A stretch of DNA of 64,000 nt from assembly GCF_028769735.1 (NCBI RefSeq), contig NC_088177.1, forward strand, positions 9,922,599 through 9,986,598, written 5' to 3'. A program made the position numbers and the translations under genes. The DNA is from Zonotrichia leucophrys gambelii. Its lineage: Eukaryota; Chordata; Aves; Passeriformes; Passerellidae. The notes under the pieces were generated by a model, which was given only the letters and a program-made list of their open reading frames with translations, searched no databases and was not told where the DNA came from. This document shows positions 46,556 to 59,334 of this stretch, piece by piece. The stretch's first letter is position 1, and each line of letters starts with the position of its first letter.

Positions 46556-46990
46556 CTCTGGGCTGGCATTGGTAAGTGGGACAGGGCTGGGTGGGCTGGC
46601 ATTCTGTTGTAGGGCGATATATCAGAAAATAAAGGTAGCATAGAAAGTAATCTTACCCCCTAAAGAGTTGCAGCTGAGCCAACTATTAGAGATTGGGAAC
46701 AGGCCTGATGTTAACAGGCCACAGCTGTAGCCAATAAGAAGAGTGTTATAAAAGAGTGGATTGGTTGGTTGAGGGGAACTGGAGTCAGCTGGCTGCTGTG
46801 GGGACAGGGACCAGTCAGTGCCTAGAGGAGCTGCCCACAAGAAACATCAGGAAGGTACAAAACTCCAGCAATATGGAACCCTTGTAATGTAATGACAACA
46901 TTCTGTGCCTGGCTTTGGGAAGTGGGACAGGGCTCAGTGGGCTAGTAGTCTGTGCCTGGCATTGGGAAGTGGGGCAGGGCTGAGCCAGCT
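46556..46990 (+). repeat. 47-bp minisatellite interrupted by an LTR
   Basis: Units built on GCCTGGCATTGGGAAGTGGG then ACAGGGCTGAGTGGGCTGGCATTCTGT. One unit lies left of the LTR (about 46560-46607). Two lie right of it, starting TCTGTGCCTGGC at 46902 and 46949, a 47-bp period. Confidence 0.8.
46605..46900 (+). mobile_element. Short solo LTR or LTR-like insertion, family D
   Basis: About 295 bp with terminal TGTTGT / ACAACA, a CCAAT box (46731-46735) and a TATAAAAG box (46747-46754), consistent with a plus-oriented LTR promoter. The sequence CATTCTGT is present at both junctions (46600-46607 and 46899-46906). The true duplication length is ambiguous because the ends share bases with it. It has clearly inserted into the 47-bp tandem array. 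Confidence 0.7.
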
Positions 46991-48422
46991 GCTGGGCTGG
47001 CTGCCAGGGCCCTGGAGAGGAGCTGCATGGCCAGCAGGAAGGCTTGCACCCATCCCCAGGGCATTCCCTAGTGATGGAGCTCCTGTGGGGGTTTCATTTC
47101 TGCTCCTGCTGGGAATGTCTCAGAGCAGGGGCATCCTTCCCTGTCAAGGCAGTGTTTGGAGGGGAATTATTCCTAGATTGGGCTGGCAGAACTGGCCAGT
47201 GAGGAGTGGAGGCTGGGCTGGAGCCCTGTGCTGGCTGCTGCTTACCCAGTTTTCAGTGTCAGTGCTCAGCTTCCACTCTGCCATAAAGCAAATGCTGATA
47301 TGTGCCTAATGTGAAGTGACTTGTTCTTCCTGAATTGTACGTCGCCTAAGTTCTTCAAAAAGAAGCCAATTAAGTTTTTCTTGCATAGAAAAACTTAAAG
47401 CCAAGTGGTTTTGTCTGAATGTGTGTGTAAGTTCTTATGTGCACTTAGGCACACAAAGGAGGAGACTGATTTCTGGAAAGGCTTCAGCATATAGTTGTAT
47501 CTGAGATTTTCACGTGTATCTTTGTATATATCATCCTTGGGGTGATACTCTACACTTATTTGTCTCTGAAATATTCCATGGATCGCTTTTCATCCTGCTG
47601 CTCATCCGAAAAACAACAGTGCAAATTTTTAACAAATAATAACACTTAGCAATATTCTCACACTTGCCATTTTTAAATGCTGAGTGAGGCCTTTGATATG
47701 GATTGCTCTGTGACCTATTCCTGTGTGTAACTTTTCCCTGTGCTGGGATATGAGCTGTAGCACCTTGGCAGGTGTAGTGTGATGTGACAAGGCGCTCTTT
47801 TAAGCACGTGAGCATTTCCAAGCAGTTTTTGCAGCAGAACAGTTACAAAGGCATTTCTATAAAGACCTGGGCTGTTTATCATGCTTATTCCTACTATACA
47901 GCAGGATTTGTGTCAGAGCTTCTCCCGTTTGAAGGGATTTAGCCTTGCTTTTCCCAGGCCTGCACCATGGATTTGCATAAGCTGCAGTTACACACTCCAG
48001 TGGCTTTTCCAGGCTCTGGACTTCCAGGGAAGCAGACTGCTGATTGCAGCTCTTGTGGAGCCCTTAACTGAGCTGGGCAGTGTCCTCTGAATGCTCAAGG
48101 TGGTTTCCAGATAACCTTGGCATTGCCAGCACTTCAAAAACCCTGTCAGGTTAATAAGGGTGGAACTCCCCAGCCTTTCCCCTGCTGTATGAATGGAGCA
48201 GGGACTGATTTTGTGATATTGCTGCCCACTGAAGTGACAGCTCCGTTAATTGAGTAGTGCTGGTGTGAAATCTGCAGCTCCACATGTTTTATTCAGAGGA
48301 AACCTTAAACCTGCTGGTGGCTAATGCACGGTGTGAGCTGGGTGTATTCATCTGCTGGCCCAAACCTCAGCACTCTGAGCTTCTGTCTTCACTTCAATGT
48401 CTTTTTCAGAGAAAGAGTTCCC

Positions 48423-48510
48423 TTTTTTACTTCATTCTCTGCTAGGAACTGTATGAAGGAGAAAAAAAATCCATTTTTTATTTCATTCTCTGCTAGACAC
48501 TGTATGAAGG
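48423..48510 (+). repeat. 51-bp tandem duplication
   Basis: Two copies of TTTTTTA(C/T)TTCATTCTC continuing to TGTATGAAGG, starting at 48423 and 48474. Confidence 0.85.
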
Positions 48511-48797
48511 GGTGGCTGGATAGCAGAAAATTGCATATCCTGGTTAGAGTGAGGCTTGATGACCTCAAGGGGCTTTTTAAAACTTTTTTTTGGCACCTTT
48601 ATCTCCATGTATAAATAGCTCACAAGTCTCTTCCTCAGCATTGGCTAGATGTAGTGTTAAATGCTTTTGGGAGGTGAAAGTAGGCTTTCTCAGTTCCTTG
48701 TGGATGCAGCAAATCCAAGCTGCATGCTATATTTACACACTTAGGTTCCCTAGCAGCTTTTACTTCCTAAGTAATATATGTGCTGGTTTGTTGCACT

Positions 48798-48951
48798 GTA
48801 TTTAAAATGCACTCCTAACAAAAGATTTATGCTTGACTTAAAAGCCAGAGAAGTGCTTTAACATCAGTAAGTGTGTATTTAAAATGCACTCCTAACAAAA
48901 GATTTATGCTGGACTTAAAAGACAGGGAAATGCTTTAACATCAGTTTGGAG
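48798..48951 (+). repeat. 77-bp tandem duplication
   Basis: Two copies beginning GTATTTAAAATGCACTCC at 48798 and 48875, differing at only a few positions. A recent local duplication. Confidence 0.9.
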
Positions 48952-51900
48952 CTGCATGCTGTCAGCAGCTCCATCTTAATTTATTCATGCAATTTTTAGA
49001 TAATATTTTGATCAGCAGCAATTCTCACATCTGTGGAGGAGTCATTTAAGGTGGCCAGGTTGTGCTGCTCCCCTCGCTGGTGTTTGCTGGGAGCAGCTGA
49101 ATAAGTGAATAAGCTTGTCATTCCCGCCCTTGAGCCTGCACTGATTGATATTTTTGGAATTGGCTTGGCAAGGGGACGTTTTTCTCAGCTCACTGCTCGT
49201 ACCACAGGAGAATTTCTCATCTGTATGAAGTGCCCTGGCAGCAGATCCTCCTCCTGGAGGAGTTCACTGAGGACAAACCCAGGGGTTTCTCTGCGTTTGC
49301 AAAAGGTCACCAGGAATTCTCAGTGACCTCAAGGAGACTTTGCCTTTCCTTTCAGGCAGCAGCTCACATTTCAAGGAGCTCTCTTGCTTCCCTGCTTAAT
49401 TGGTGTGCTCTTGAACCATGGAAATTTGGAGATTTTTCCACTGGCATGGAAGGCTTTGAGGTCTTCTCCCCAAATTTTAGTTGGTTGAAACTCTTGTGCT
49501 GTCTGACACGGCTGTGAGCATCACCACAGCTTGGGAGAGGTTGCTGTGAGTCTTTTCAGAAATGCTACTCTGCATGAAATTGTTTTCAGGGCTGAGAAAA
49601 TAATGGAAGTTATTCTTTGTATAACTTCCATATGTATTGTGGGCTGGTTTTTTAATATACCTCAAACCCCTACTTTAGCTTTAGTCATAAACTGTGTTGT
49701 TATGATTAATGCTTGACATTAATATTCTGGAATAATTTACAATAAATCTTCTGTTCTCTGGCAGACATGCCTCTAAAACCTGTTGTTTTGTGTGTCTGTA
49801 GCTCCAAGTATTTCTACATCCATAACAGACAGCTTTAAAAAATTAGTCAGAGCTTTTGTTGAAGTCTGTATTGGGGTGATTGATGTGTGCAAAGGAACCC
49901 AGAACATGTAAAAATGCCTTGTGTTGTTTTTGTGGGGTTTTTTTTTGTGTCTGATATTGGCACTGTGTTGGATTCTACAGATGAATGTAAAATCCTCATA
50001 TTTTTAATGATCAAAGGCATGGCTCCAATTCAGATTCCTCCTTTCCTCCCTTTGTCAGTCAGTAGGATGTGCATATAATGAAATACCTGTTGAGGTCACT
50101 ACGGGTAATCCTAGAGGGAGAACCCTGGGAAAGGAAAGCAGCACCAAAAATACCAGAGGGATGAGAAGGGGACCAAACACACCCTGCAGGAGCAGCCAGA
50201 AGAGCTAATGATGGGTTCCAGCTGTGGCTCCTGCGGCAGGGACCAAGCTCAGCTGTGCTCTCTTGGCCCTCCTGATACTGCCCTGAGGTACAAAAAGAAA
50301 TTCAATCTATTCCTCTGTCAAAGAGTTTCCACCAGTTTCCCATCTCTATTGTAATTTATGGTTAAATGTTCTCTCTTTACAGTTCCCACTCCTAACTAAG
50401 GAAATGCAGTAAATGATTAGTGAGTCCCAAAATGCTGAGCCTGGGAGGTAGGAGACAAAACAAGGCAGGAGGTTCTGCCCCTAAAAACAGCTTTTAGTTC
50501 AATCCTCAGCTTCTGCTTTGGGCTCTGAGGTGCTCCTACTTAAAAACCATCTGTCAGCACCGCACATTGCTGCCTGTTCTTCCACTTAGCCACAAGGCTG
50601 TGGGAGCCTGCAGGAATAATATTCTGAACCTTTCCAAACCTCTTCATGTTTGTGTTTTTCCTGCTGTTGAAGTGATGCTGAATGTGGAAGTGGTTACCTT
50701 TGGACAGGCTGGTTATTAAATAAATATTTAAATAAAAAACCATGTAGGTTTTGTTTGAGTACTTCAAAAGTATTGGAGATGGAGCAGAGAATGAGGATGC
50801 AGAACAGGAATTACTTACAAAACAAAGCTAGCTAGGATTTGTGGGTTATTTTGAGAATCTGGGGGGTCTGGATGCTTAACACAAATTCTAAACATCCCCA
50901 CTCCCTTGCCAGCTTTGCTTCTTGACATAAGTGGTTGAAATGTATCTGGTGATGGCAATAATTTAATGCTGATTTACCAGGTCCTCATTAGGAATACAGA
51001 GCAGTGTCCCTCATCCTCTAATAGTAATTTTCATCCACATCCTCAATGAGAGAATAACCACGTAATTAAACATTTACATTGGAAATTCAGGGGTCCAGCT
51101 TTGTGTGGTGGAAGCAGTGTCTCCTTAGGGACACAGAAAAGTGCGCTCTGCTTGATTTACTTGATTTGCTTGATTGCTGCTCCCTCTTGTGGGGTTCAGG
51201 CCGGTTCAAACGAGCCTGGAGTTCATTCTTGGTGTGTTTAGATGGGGGAATTAATCAGTGATGGCCTCAAGGCTTGCTCCTCTGTGCACCTCTACAAACC
51301 AGAACATTCTTTTATGTCAAGGGGGCTAAATCTGTAAAACATTTAATTCAGATTTTTTTTTCAGGAATTGATCCATTCCCTGTGCTGTTAATCTGTGGCA
51401 GGGTTTGCCTTTCTGTCAGAGCAGGCTTGGCAGCACTGAAAGCTCTGACACCTCCTCTCCTGCACTCAGCGCTTCTGCCTCGCCCTCCTCGGGCCCCTGC
51501 CCTTCTTAAGGGAGTTATTCCTGAAAATTAAACCCCCAAAAATACCTCTCATGTGCTCTCCTAAATAAATGCAAATGCTCTAGCTGGGAGAAATATTTTT
51601 TTTTCCTTGTAACTTCTCAATTGTTCTGCTGGCCTAAAATCTCCACATCTAAAATGTGTTGTGCCTGAGGATGTAGAAATACTGCTTATGTTTGTTTTCC
51701 TCCAGAGAGACAGATGAGCTCTGGACATATAATCTCTGTTTTCTGGACAGGAAACTGAAGTGCTGTGGATTTCTTCATTGCTTCTAATTGATGGCAAAGA
51801 CCATCAAAAGTGCAACTTCACTGCCCTGTTTTTGGCGTGAAACTCTTCCAGGAATTTCCCTCTGAAGCTTAAAAGACAAATTGTCCTGACCTCTTGCAAA

Positions 51901-54900
51901 ATGGGAAGGGGCCACATGAGTGTGACACTGAAACAAGAGCAGTTCACATGATGTAATTTCTAATATTACACCATTTCACAATAATGATAGGATTTGTCTT
52001 AGCGCTGCAGTTTCCACTCATGTTGAACTGTTTCTGCCCAGGAGCTGCAATGTGGGTATTAAATCTCAGCTTTGGAGAGGATTCAATGGATTACCTGAAA
52101 CTTTTGATCTTCATTTTACCTGGCTTTAAAGAATTAATCAATCTTAAATGTTCTGCATGCAAAGTCTGGGCTTCTGTGGAGACCCAGTGCTGTTGTTTGA
52201 CACAGAATTAATTCCTTGTAAATGTATTTATTCTTTCTGTGATGCAGGCAGAAGTGGGATTTTGGCTGAGATTAAACCAGGAAGCAGGTGCACTTGATTT
52301 GAGAGAAAAAAAAAAAAGCAGAATTTAGTGTTCTATTTATGCCTTTTCTTGAAGTTTTATATTATTTTGTGTCACAAACTGAGTAATCCCTAGAACAGCA
52401 CCAGTAACCTTTACTTCAAAATTTGTGATTTTCTTTTCTTTGGCTGGTAGTGTGAGCATTATTTTAAGCAGTTGCTGGGGTTTGTATCTAAGTGCAGAGC
52501 TGTGCTCAGGATTTGCCACCTTTCATTCAGATGAAATTTGCAGTTCAGTGGGGACCAGAGGGTGATCCCCACAGATTACATTGCTTGTAGCAGTCCCTCA
52601 ATTTCACTTCTTATTTATACTTCAGATATTTTTACCTGTCAGCAACAAAACCTCTGTTTGTGTCTGTGCATCGAAAATATGTTGGCACCCACTCAGCCCC
52701 AGAGCCCTCCCCAACCTGTGCTTATGCTGTAAAGCAACCAGATGAGGAATTGCACTTCATTGCAGGTTCCAAATGGGGTTATTGTGCTTTACATTGTGGT
52801 CATGACAAATGTGTTTGCTTTTCAGTAACATGCAGCAGTGGCTGAATTAATTTTGCATGTGTGCTCTTTGTTAAGTGTGTGCTGGTGCCTGAGGAGGAGT
52901 CCCCAGTGGGAAACACTGGTTGGAGCTTTGCTTCCAAAGAGAAGTCAAGCACCAGAAGTCTGAAGTACAGCTCAGCTCGTTTATTTGTGAGCTCTGAGTG
53001 ACTTTAATTGCAGTTCTGCAATCAAACAGAAATATGGTATTTAAGTGGCACTCTGCAATACAACCGTTCTGCTTGGGTGTTCTGAGGTTCAGTTTTATTT
53101 AAATTTTAAATGAGGATAACAGTTGTTGATGCAAAACACTGCTGGTGCCATAGAGACAACTACAAGAGGTCACTGCAGAAGAGAAACTTCTCTCTTTTTA
53201 TAAAGAAGTTGGGTAAAACAGAAGAAACCACTGGCTGCAGCTTTATGCAAATAACTATTGCTGGAGACAACACTGGGAAGATTTTTATGCTTTCCTTGTG
53301 AAATTCCAGCCCATATTTGCCAATACTGCCAGTGGGTTTTGGTTTGTTTTTTTTTTTCTCCTTCTAGTTATAATTTCTGATTGATTAATTTATTTATATG
53401 AGTGATCCAGTCAACTGGACTCCCCCAAAACTATTTCCATGAGTTGCCAGTCTTGATGTAAATCCATGGCTGCAGTATTGTCCAGGGTGTAGAAAACACA
53501 TGGATTTGTTCTCAGAGGTAACAGCTGTAGAGAGAGGAGTATCCAAATTCCTCCCTGGTGGGACCAACCAGTTACTGACCAGAGAGCTATTTAGGGAGAA
53601 AATGCCAATTGAAGAAGTGACGTAAATGTGGTCAGTTGATACTAACTGAGGAGCTGCCAGCCAACATCCTATCCTGGAGTTGCTCTTTCATCCCTGTTTT
53701 GCTTTTTTGGAGTGGAAACAGCACGAGTGATTGATTGCTAAATAGCAGTGGAAGTGGTGCACTCTATATATGGAGTGGTGCTGGAGAGCAGAGTTACAAT
53801 GCTTATGAAGAAAAAACCCAAACCAAAACAAAACCCCACCAACAAAAACATTTACTGAGATAATAAATGCCTCTAAACCGCTGCCAAGATGGAAATGATA
53901 ACAAGATACCTCGGTTTTAAGAGGTGTTTTAAGATCAATTCCTCGTGGCAGGATTTGCTTTGGTAATCCTGGTGGAGCTCAGTTATTGTTTAGACTAAAT
54001 ATTGTTTATTTTTGTATTTTTAGCAGCAGCTCCTTGCAACTCCAGGGCAATATAATTTACGAGGTAGGATGCAAGTCCCTGATTGTGTCTTGCATTGTAC
54101 AGGCTGTTCAGTGCAGAATAAACATTCTCCTCCTTCTTGGGGGGGAAAAGGTCTGTGTCAACAAGGCTTTGCAGCCTCTGCTTGCATGCCTAAGCTCTAT
54201 CTCCAAGATGGGTTTCCTGGCAAACACATCAGCAAATGTTTCTCCAAAGTGCACAGCGCTCATGTATAAATTCCTTCATTAGTCGTGGCTCTCGTTCCCT
54301 CCTCCCCTTCCCAGTCTTGGGCTCCAAATGTTGAGCAAGAGGACCAGGAATGCTGAGGCCTTAAACTCAGATAACTCACAGCAGCACCCTCGGCATGTCC
54401 TGGTGCTTGGGAATGAAAGAAAACAGAAAATCAGAGCTCTGCCATTCAGAGAAACCCTAAAAACAAAATTGAAAATCGCTCTTGGAATGCCCTTGCAAGA
54501 AAAACTTGTCATCATTTAATCTCCCACCAAACTTTAAGCTTGTAGGATTTAGGGTGTGGATGAGCCTGAGCAGGGAAATTAGGTTCAGGATTCACTCAGG
54601 GTGCTCATGGGAACATCACAATAGTTCTTCTGGCCAGATTTCCACTGTAGGAATGCTTTATTATCCTCATTCTATGGGAAAACTGGACACTTCTCAAAGG
54701 CAACTGCCAATGTTTTGCTAAAATGTTGGATAATGAGATTCTGTGGTGCTTGCAGAGGATGTGATCCCTGTTCATTGAAGGTGCCATCCTAGTTCATTCT
54801 CTCTAGGGAATGCAGTCAAATATTTGAGCTGAAGCCTGGTGAAGGTTAGCTGTAAGTCTGACTTTTTGGACTTGATTTTGTCTTTTTTTTTTTTTTTCTG

Positions 54901-55193
54901 TGTGTTTTGAGTGGGAGAGCTTGGTGACTTGGCACTTCCAGAGGCTACAAGTGCTGGTGATGCTTTCCCACCTATTGTCCCTGATGGGGTAGGATGGAGG
55001 GCAGAACCTCTGCCCTTCTTGGAATTACTGTTGGGTTTCTAATTCTACAACATTTACACTCCTGGTGGGAATGGTTAATGAATGGTTTAATGGTTAAATA
55101 GTTAATTAATTCTTTAATCTCATTAGGTTGGAAGTAGAGCCTTGGAGATGGCAAAGCTTCATGCTATAGATACACCAGCAGAGAAGCACTTTC

Positions 55194-55545
55194 CTACAAG
55201 TAAAATGCTCTTGCTGGATCCTTTTTGTATTTTTTTACACAGGTTTTTACACTCAGGTTCTGTGAGATAATCCAAACCAAAACTCTTTTTTCCCCTTTGG
55301 TTTGATCTGTTTTTTCTTCATTATTAAGCAAAGGAATGGAAAAGCTTAAGACTAGGCCAGGAATTTTTATTATAGGAGCCACTCTTGAATCTGTCACTTC
55401 TACAACAGGAAGATCACGTAACTTTTCATCCACCCATATTTCCAATTTCTGAAACTTTCACCCACCCATATTTCAATTTCTGAAGCTGAAGTAGCCCAGC
55501 TTTAATATATTCAATTTTAGGTTTTGGATTTTTTTTGCTACTACT
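55194..55545 (-). pseudogene. Possible coding relic, unidentified
   Basis: On the minus strand about 80 codons stay open from about 55443 to a stop at 55194, with balanced amino-acid composition (e.g. LEIWVDEKLRDLP and EKRVLVWIISQNLS) unlike the surrounding noncoding DNA. Upstream the same frame is shifted by a 31-bp duplication (the CCCATATTTC..CAATTTCTGAA segment occurs twice at about 55432-55484). Beyond that, a Lys/Ser-rich stretch runs to a stop near 55545. I do not recognise the protein. It may be a retroviral or retrocopy fragment, or chance. Confidence 0.25.
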
Positions 55546-55914
55546 ACTTTTTTGCTACTTTTGTTAAGGTTGGGATTGAAGTTTTTGAGGTGATATTTTG
55601 TGTTTAGATTTTAATGTTTATTTTTCTTAGTTATGTTTTATAGGTAGTGAGTTTTGTAGTATTTTACTAACAAGGTACAAAATGGTTAATTATCTTTTGT
55701 TATAAGGTTTTTTAAGGTTAAACTGTCTAATTAAGAAATGACACTCAAATTATTTTTACTTTTAATTCAATAACTAATCACTCAAAGCCTGCAATGCGGA
55801 TTTTATTTGTCTAATTACAAAATACTAGCTAGACTCATGAAGAAGTAAGAAGAAGGTAAAGAAGAAAGATTAGTTATTGTATTAAAGCTTCTGTTTTGTT
55901 TCATTTATTTTGAT

Positions 55915-56330
55915 ATATAGCGTATATAGCGTATATAGCGTATATTATACTGTATATATGTAGTATATATGATATATTAAAATAATAGATTATAGTATGA
56001 TAATATATTATATGTCTATATAGACATTATAACATATAGTTATATAATATAGTTATATAATATAACTATATTATATCTATAGACATATGTGATATTATAC
56101 ATATAGACATATATGTGATATATATAGAGACACATGTCTGTATAGACATATATATTATACATATAGACATATACATATAGACATATAAAATACATATACT
56201 ATAGGATATAGTTTTATTTAAACTCTATAGTATACTGTTTTATTTCAACTATATAATTCTAATAACAATGTAAACTATATACTTGTAATAATAATATAAA
56301 CCATAGACTTGTAATTTTTGTGTTGTTAAT
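55915..56330. repeat. AT-rich palindromic tract
   Basis: Over 400 bp of TATA/ATAT sequence with many TATAGACATATA-type self-complementary motifs and a short (GTATATAGC)n start. A near-perfect palindrome at 56042-56076 has 15-base arms (ATATAATATAGTTAT and its complement) around ATAAT. It can extrude as a cruciform and is a likely site of instability or assembly error. Confidence 0.85.
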
Positions 56331-59059
56331 TCATTTTGGAAGGTTTTTTTATGGCCTTAAGTTAAATATAGTATTTTTTGTGTGTGTGTTTGGGTTTTGA
56401 GTTTCAAATTCTCAGCCTCTAGGGTTCTACCAATTCAATATCCAAGTGTTGATGGCATCACTGTTTTGAGGCTGAATGACAAATGTGCCACAGGCTCGTT
56501 TGGAGCATGACTCAGTGTGACTTGTGCCTGATCCAGCAGTTTCCTTCCTCCTCCTCCTCCTCCTCCCTGCAGGCTGGCCGGAGGATAATCTGTTGATCCT
56601 GGCAGGGGATGGTGGCACTGAAAACCGGGCATTGTTTTCCTAATGAGCACTTGGCTGCGAGTGCTGGAGCGCAGTGCCTCGGTGGTGGCCACCACAAGGA
56701 GGTTTTGTTCCTGTGGCCAGCCGGGCTCCAGGCGTGCCAGGATGGCCCAGCAGGCAGGGGGGATGGCGTGATGAGGCACAGATGTCACTTTTCCTGTCCC
56801 TCTGACCTTGGTGGGTGTCACTCCAGAGGTTTTTATTGGCTTTCTTCAGCATTCGAAGAACAACACTGTGAACCTTATTAGAAAACCCCTCAAAAATTGG
56901 AGTAACCAAATATTTCTTGTAATATAAATTAATTTTTTAGCTTTTTTCCCCATAAAACAAGACATCCTTTCTCTGTTCCCACTGTTTGGAAAGCCAGGAC
57001 TGAATAAGACACTGACGGACATTACCGAAATTCCAAGAATCATAGAATCATTTGGGTTGGGAAAGATTAAAGTCTAACCAATAACCCAACCCTGGCAAAT
57101 CCACCAACAGTGACACCACTTGAAGAGAATGCAGGAAATGCACAACAGAATTTCATTTTTATAGCTATAAATGATATCATCAGAGTTATATATATGTTGG
57201 TGATGGATAGTGTTGGGAAGTGACAAGAATTAATACTGAGGTGGGCTAAGCTGGAGCCAGAGTGCTCTAAGGTGCAGGTTTCTTTCAGTTTTTAAACCTA
57301 TCTCTAAAGATTTTGACTACTTTATTCCTACTTGCTTGCCTCTTAACCTACTCATAACATGCCTTAAAGACAAAATAAAAATCAGTTGAGTATGAGCTGT
57401 GCTGGGGGCCAAATTCCTTGGAATTTGAGTTATCAGTGATATTCACATGCCTGGAGGCTGACCGGGTGATCTTTCCCTCTTGCTTTTGACACAGCTCCTC
57501 GGTTGTTGGTTGTTATGGGTAAAGTACAGTTCTGGCAAGCTGATTTTTAGGCTTTGGGCCAGCATTTGATGAGGATTGCCTTGTTCTGAGTGCAGGCATG
57601 CATTTTGTGTGTGTGTGTTTGCAAAGGAGAGGTGTGTTCCCCACAGGGAGATAAGGACTCCATGTCACTGGAATCAGAGCTGCTGTCCTAAGTGCAGTAA
57701 ACTTCCTTTTTACTTTCTGCTTAGACATACCCAGCTCACAGTTATCCCACCAGGTTTCTGGAAGTGTCAGCTGACTCTTTTTTTCCCCCCTTCTAAATCT
57801 CCCATTACCTGTTTTTCTTAGGCTCAGTTTAGCATTGTAGTACGTGCCGTGCATAAATGGGGACATCCTTCCTGCTTAGAAATGTCCTGGAATTAATGTC
57901 AGTCTTCCACAGCATCCTATTTCACATGGGAAATGCATGGACACAAGAGCTGTGTGCTGAATAAATAAATAAATATGAATTTTAGAAGATGCTGCTGTTT
58001 TTCTGAATAGGAGAGAGCTATGATGAGATAGACACTGCACTTTTGAGGGGATTTGTCAGGACCTGATTGGAATTTCGAGCCTCCTTTTACATAAAATCAA
58101 TTACAAAATGCTGAAGTGTGTGCTCAGAGCTCTGTATTGCTGGGAAATGGAAGTTTGCTAGCATTAAAAAGACCTCTTGATCCTTCAGTTCCTACCCAGC
58201 AGGTCTGTAGTAGAGCTGTTTGTTTGAATTTATCCCAGGATACGTATGAAGTGCTTCCTCAAGGAAACCCAGTAAAACCAAACATCTTGGCTTGGAAAGT
58301 AAATAGGAAAAGGTGTGTGTGCAGGGGGGAGTAATTTATATTTTCAGTGTATTTTCCAAGTGACACTGCAAAACCTGTAGAGATTTGCCAGTGAATGTAA
58401 GGGGAGGTTAATTCCTGTTAACCAAGAAGCAGAACAAATTGTCTGTTTCAAGCTAAAATGAAGATATTTGTCACGCTGAGCTGTTCTGATGCTTCAGATT
58501 TACACAGTTACCATCACTCCCCTTCTCTGTTAAAATGTCTCACTTAAGGCAAAATGTGTTTTTTTCCTGAAGAATTGACTCCAGTGCCTGGTCCTGGCTG
58601 CCTTGGGGTGAGCTGTCATTGTGCAGAAGTGCTTTCTTCACAGCTGAGCACCAAACATTACTGGAAGCCCCAAATCATGCTGTTACCTGCACCAAAACTG
58701 AATGCTGAGCAGCCTCTGGGAATTAGGGCATGACTCCTCTTGGATTTAAGGCTATTCACAAAAGACAGACCTGTTGGAGGATGAAGTGAGTGTCTGTTAA
58801 ATGAAGATTTAAATTATAGATGATTCACAGGAACATGGAGTATTTATTCGTTTCTTCATGCACGTGCTGGAGTGGATTTGAGATTTATTTTGTTGAAGCA
58901 AAGTTGGGTGATTTACCTGGCGAGGAAGTTAAAAATAACTTATAGGCTCAACTGGAGGCTTTGGAGGTTAATGAAAGATGTGACTTTGGAGATCTTATTG
59001 CAGCCTTTCAGTAAAAGAAATTGTTATAGGAATGACAGAGACTTTTGCAAAGTGTATGG
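56331..59059 (+). other. LRRFIP1 intronic sequence
   Basis: Noncoding. It includes a (TCC)n run at about 56545-56566 and a short CR1 remnant listed separately. No exon supported. Confidence 0.5.
57036..57115 (-). mobile_element. CR1 LINE terminal fragment
   Basis: Short minus-orientation CR1 end: AGAATCATAGAATCATTTGG, GTTGGGAAAGATTAAAGTC, then an AACCCAACCCTGGCAAATCC-type block. Confidence 0.75.
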
Positions 59060-59334
59060 GAGTGACAGGACACAGAGGAATGGCTTCACAATGACAGAGG
59101 GCAGGGTTAGATGGGATATTGGGATATTCTTTCTTGTGAGGATGCTGAGGCCCTGGCACAGGGTGCCCAGAGAAGCTGTGGCTGCCCCTGGATCCCTGGA
59201 AGTGCCCAAGGCCAGGTTGGATGGGGCTTGGAGCAACCTGGGATAGTGGAAGGTGCCCCTGCCTATGGCAGGGGTGGAACTGGATGGGCTTTAAGGCCCC
59301 TTCCAACCCAAACCATTCTGTAGTTCCATGATTC
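59060..59334 (+). mobile_element. CR1 LINE 3' fragment
   Basis: Plus-orientation CR1 with AGTGACAGGACACAGAGG, GGGTGCCCAGAGAAGCTGTG, GGCCAGGTTGGATGGGGC, GGTGCCCCTGCC and CCTTCCAACCCAAACCATTC blocks. It ends near TTCCATGATTC. It lies about 1.3 kb before LRRFIP1 exon 1b. Confidence 0.92.

Larger units (their letters stand above)
46991..55193 (+). other. LRRFIP1 intronic sequence
   Basis: Noncoding. Two local tandem duplications (48423-48510 and 48798-48951) are listed separately. T-rich runs occur at 53349-53361 and 54884-54898. No exon, RNA gene or clear transposon seen. Confidence 0.5.
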
